DNA of 23,446 bases, taken from NCBI GenBank assembly GCA_019416265.1, contig DXXQ01000035.1, positions 1 through 23,446 of the forward strand, given 5' to 3'. The position numbers were made by a program, and so were the translations under genes. Shown here piece by piece: positions 20,939 to 23,446 of the stretch (the first letter of the stretch is position 1; every line of letters starts with the position of its first letter). Under the pieces are notes generated by a model, which was given only the letters and a program-made list of their open reading frames with translations, made no database searches and had not been told where the DNA came from. The stretch is from Clostridiales bacterium. GTDB lineage: Bacteria > Bacillota > Clostridia > Lachnospirales > Lachnospiraceae.

Positions 20939-22603
20939 ATGAAACGTTCAAAACGAATCGAAGCACTTGATGCGCGTCCTGTAAATCTGGACGGCTACAT
21001 CAACGAATGGCCGGAAATGGGATTTATCGCCATGAGCAGTCCCTACGACCCCAAGCCGTCTGTCCGTGTTGAAAACGGTAAGATCACAGAGCTGGACGGC
21101 AAGCGTCGTGAAGACTTTGACTTCATCGACCAGTTTATTGCAGACTATGCAATCAATATCGAAAAAACCGAAGCCTCCATGGCAGTATCCTCCCTGGATA
21201 TCGCAAGAATGATCGTAGACATTCATGTTTCCAGAAAAGAGATCCTGGAACTGATCTCCGGTATCACCCCTGCAAAAATGGCAGAGGTTATGAACCACCT
21301 CAATGTCGTAGAGCTTATGATGGGTATGCAGAAGATCCGCGCCAGAAAAACTCCCGGCAACCAGGCACATATCACAAACCTCAAGGACGATCCCGTTCAG
21401 ATTGCCGCTGACGCTGCCGAAGGCGCTCTCCGCGGTTTCGCAGAGGAGGAAACCACCATGGGTGTTGCCCGCTATGCTCCTCTTAGCTCTATTGCCCTTC
21501 TGATCGGCTCCCAGGTAGGACGCCCGGGTGTGCTGACACAGTGCTCCGCAGAGGAGGCAACCGAGCTTGAACTTGGCATCCGCGGTCTGACTACCTATGC
21601 GGAAACCCTTTCTGTATATGGAACAGAAAAAGTATTTATCGACGGAGACGATACCCCGTACTCCAAAGCATTTCTCAACTCTGCCTATGCATCCCGCGGT
21701 CTGAAGGTTCGTTTCACCTCCGGTTCCGGTTCTGAGGTACTTATGGGAAGCAGCGAGAAGAAATCCATGCTTTACCTGGAATGCCGCTGTCTCTTTGTCA
21801 CAAAGGGAGCCGGAAGCCAGGGAATCCAGAACGGTTCCGTAAGCTGTATCGGCGTTACAGGTTCCGTTCCGGCAGGTATCCGCGAAGTAATCGCAGAGAA
21901 CCTTGTTGCAGCTCTTCTCGGCCTGGAGTGTGCATCCTCCAATGACCAGAGCTTCTCCAACTCCGATATGAGACGTACTGCAAGAACCATGCTGCAGTTC
22001 CTTCCGGGAACAGACTTCATCTTCTCCGGCTATGCGGCAGAGCCAAACTACGACAATATGTTTGCAGGCTCAAACTTTGATGCAGAAGATTTCGACGATT
22101 ACAATGTTCTCCAGCGTGATATGCAGGTAGACGGCGGTCTGAAGCCGGTTACAGAAGAACAGGTGATCTTCGTGAGAAATAAAGCAGCCCGTGCTGTACA
22201 GGCTGTATTCCGCAATCTGGGACTGTCTCCGATCTCTGACGAACAGGTTGAAGCAGTTACCTACGCTCACGGCAGCAAGGATACCCTTCCCCGTGACGTA
22301 ACCGCTGACCTTGCAGCAGCTGAAGACGTATTAAAACGCGGCGTCACAGGTGTGGACATTGTAAAAGCCCTTGCAGAGTCAGGCTTTGGCGATGTTGCTG
22401 AAAGTGTCCTCAATATGCTCAAGCAGCGTGTTGCAGGTGACTATATGCAGACAGCCGCAATCCTTGACAGAAACTTCCATGTATTATCCGGTGTCAACAC
22501 CCCCAACGATTACATGGGTCCCGGAACCGGCTACCGCGTAGACGGCGAGCGCTGGGAAGAGATCAAGAAAATCCCCCATATCATCAACCCCAATGATATC
22601 TAA
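20939..22603 (+). CDS. pduC: B12-dependent propanediol (diol) dehydratase, large subunit
   Basis: 554 residues, the same length as the enterobacterial protein. It catalyses adenosylcobalamin-dependent dehydration of 1,2-propanediol to propionaldehyde (glycerol is also a possible substrate). Matching blocks include KRIEALDARPVNLDG, QKIRARKTPGNQAHITN, QVGRPGVLTQCSAEEATEL, SMLYLECRC and PNYDNMFAGSNFDAEDFDDY. Active-site residues, numbered one above the Klebsiella enzyme, are all present: His144, Glu171, Glu222, Gln297, Asp336 and Ser363. ATG at 20939 follows AAGGAG 7 nt upstream. pduD follows after 15 nt. In gut Lachnospiraceae this pathway uses propanediol from fucose or rhamnose. A glycerol dehydratase role (DhaB1/GldA naming) is the main alternative and cannot be excluded by sequence. 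Confidence 0.95.
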   Translation: MKRSKRIEALDARPVNLDGYINEWPEMGFIAMSSPYDPKPSVRVENGKITELDGKRREDFDFIDQFIADYAINIEKTEASMAVSSLDIARMIVDIHVSRKEILELISGITPAKMAEVMNHLNVVELMMGMQKIRARKTPGNQAHITNLKDDPVQIAADAAEGALRGFAEEETTMGVARYAPLSSIALLIGSQVGRPGVLTQCSAEEATELELGIRGLTTYAETLSVYGTEKVFIDGDDTPYSKAFLNSAYASRGLKVRFTSGSGSEVLMGSSEKKSMLYLECRCLFVTKGAGSQGIQNGSVSCIGVTGSVPAGIREVIAENLVAALLGLECASSNDQSFSNSDMRRTARTMLQFLPGTDFIFSGYAAEPNYDNMFAGSNFDAEDFDDYNVLQRDMQVDGGLKPVTEEQVIFVRNKAARAVQAVFRNLGLSPISDEQVEAVTYAHGSKDTLPRDVTADLAAAEDVLKRGVTGVDIVKALAESGFGDVAESVLNMLKQRVAGDYMQTAAILDRNFHVLSGVNTPNDYMGPGTGYRVDGERWEEIKKIPHIINPNDI

Positions 22604-22618
22604 GAAAGGAGGAGGACT

Positions 22619-23323
22619 ATGCAGATCAATGAAGAATTAATTAAACAAATCACCAATGCAGTATTAAGCCAGATGTCCCAGGCAGGGAACTCCTCCGCTT
22701 CTCCCGTGAAGCAGGCAGCCCCTGTTTCCGAAGTTCCTTCCTTTGCCGGAAAGGAACGGATCAACGAGGTCAGAACCTCCTATGCGGATTATCCCCGTGC
22801 AAAAAAAGGCACAGATCCCAAGGAAGTTGTGATCGGCGTAGGAGCCGCTTTCCAGAAGGAGATCAAAAAAACCATCTGCGGCATCCCGCTGGATGAGGTA
22901 CTTCGAAATGTAAAAGCAGGAATCGAGGAAGAGGGAATGATCCCCCGTGTTATCAAGATCCTGGACACTTCAGATGTATGCTTTATGGCGCTGGAAGCAG
23001 CGAAATATTCCGGTTCCGGCATCGGCATCGGCATTCAGTCCAAGGGAACTACTGTCATCCACCAGAAAGACTTATATCCTCTTTCCAATCTGGAGCTGTT
23101 CCCTCAGGCGCCGCTCATGACTCTGGAAACTTATCGTCAGATCGGACAGAACGCAGCCAAATATGTAAAAGGAGAACAGGTCGTTCCGATTCCATGTACA
23201 AACGACCCGATGTCCAGACCGAAGTATCAGGTCAAAGCTGCCATTATGCACATTGCAGAAACAGAACAGCTTGACCCGTCAGTCGGCGCTGTGGAATGGG
23301 AGGGCAAAAGTTTGAAACAATGA
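22619..23323 (+). CDS. pduD: Propanediol dehydratase, medium subunit, with encapsulation-peptide-like N-terminus
   Basis: 234 residues (enterobacterial PduD is about 224). The first 18 residues ([17 protein letters not shown]) form an amphipathic helix followed by a Ser/Ala/Pro-rich linker to about residue 40, the layout of PduD signals that bring the enzyme into a bacterial microcompartment. The core has [49 protein letters not shown] and [13 protein letters not shown], all typical of the subunit that helps bind cobalamin. ATG at 22619 has GGAGGAGG a few bases upstream. The partner small subunit pduE is expected immediately after but is not seen in the remaining 123 bases. No shell-protein genes are in the window. 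Confidence 0.94.
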   Translation: MQINEELIKQITNAVLSQMSQAGNSSASPVKQAAPVSEVPSFAGKERINEVRTSYADYPRAKKGTDPKEVVIGVGAAFQKEIKKTICGIPLDEVLRNVKAGIEEEGMIPRVIKILDTSDVCFMALEAAKYSGSGIGIGIQSKGTTVIHQKDLYPLSNLELFPQAPLMTLETYRQIGQNAAKYVKGEQVVPIPCTNDPMSRPKYQVKAAIMHIAETEQLDPSVGAVEWEGKSLKQ

Positions 23324-23446
23324 AGTAGCGAGTAGAGAATAAATTTGAGCATCACAAATAAGCCATCGTTGTGGTGGCTAAAAATTGAATATAGACGCAA
23401 CACCTAATCAGGAAGCTGGTGAAGGAGCATCTTTGATGAGATATCC
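23324..23446 (+). other. Non-pdu sequence after pduD, possible start of an inserted element or new gene
   Basis: There is no pduE start here. A hairpin AGCCATC / GGTGGCT (23361-23367 with 23373-23379, one G-T pair, 5-nt loop) is followed by an open frame from TTG 23385 (NIDATPNQEAGEGASLMRYP) that includes an ATG at 23436 with AAGGAG 8 nt upstream. The frame continues past the window. The product is not recognised; the N-terminus vaguely recalls maturase/reverse transcriptase leaders of group II introns, but the distance from pduD is too short for a normal intron 5' part. Alternatives are an insertion sequence or a pdu accessory gene. Confidence 0.3.

Overview
The window looks like chromosomal DNA from a gut Lachnospiraceae bacterium (Bacillota, Blautia-like). 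This is inferred from the gene set and protein style: a Gram-positive Wzz/CpsD/LCP polysaccharide module, a FeoA-FeoB fusion, a YolD/UvrX-type polymerase pair and a B12-dependent diol dehydratase of the pdu type. No rRNA, tRNA or CRISPR array is visible, and the species cannot be fixed from this sequence.

Region 1 (about 1-10,575, minus strand) is a cell-surface polysaccharide locus. In transcription order it holds a Wzz-like chain-length protein, a CpsD-type tyrosine kinase, an LCP ligase, a secreted two-repeat protein of unknown function, a hairpin terminator, a membrane FlaA1/PglF-like sugar dehydratase, a likely structured non-coding RNA, a VOC-fold protein, a priming phosphoglycosyl transferase fused to a glycosyltransferase, and two more GT4 glycosyltransferases, the last cut by the window edge. 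Wzx and Wzy are not seen and presumably lie beyond coordinate 1.

Region 2 (10,738-12,325, plus strand) is a single NCS2 purine permease. It has a good promoter and a very short leader that can fold as an H-type pseudoknot trapping the ribosome binding site, which makes it a candidate small riboswitch.

Region 3 (12,324-13,735, minus strand) is a patch of broken genes: a lipoprotein metallo-beta-lactamase-fold protein, a VTC-domain protein, and an ECF sigma factor joined to an acidic tail that could come from its anti-sigma factor. Each lacks an internal segment, while flanking genes look intact.

Region 4 (13,770-20,501, minus strand) has feoAB with an inverted repeat over its promoter, then an apparent operon of a membrane c-di-GMP phosphodiesterase (degenerate GGDEF, intact EAL), a Y-family DNA polymerase and a YolD-like small protein.

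Region 5 (about 20,450-23,446, plus strand) has two strong orphan terminators, a promoter, and pduC-pduD, the large and medium subunits of propanediol dehydratase. PduD carries a microcompartment-targeting-like N-terminus. The expected pduE does not follow at its usual spacing; different sequence begins just after pduD.
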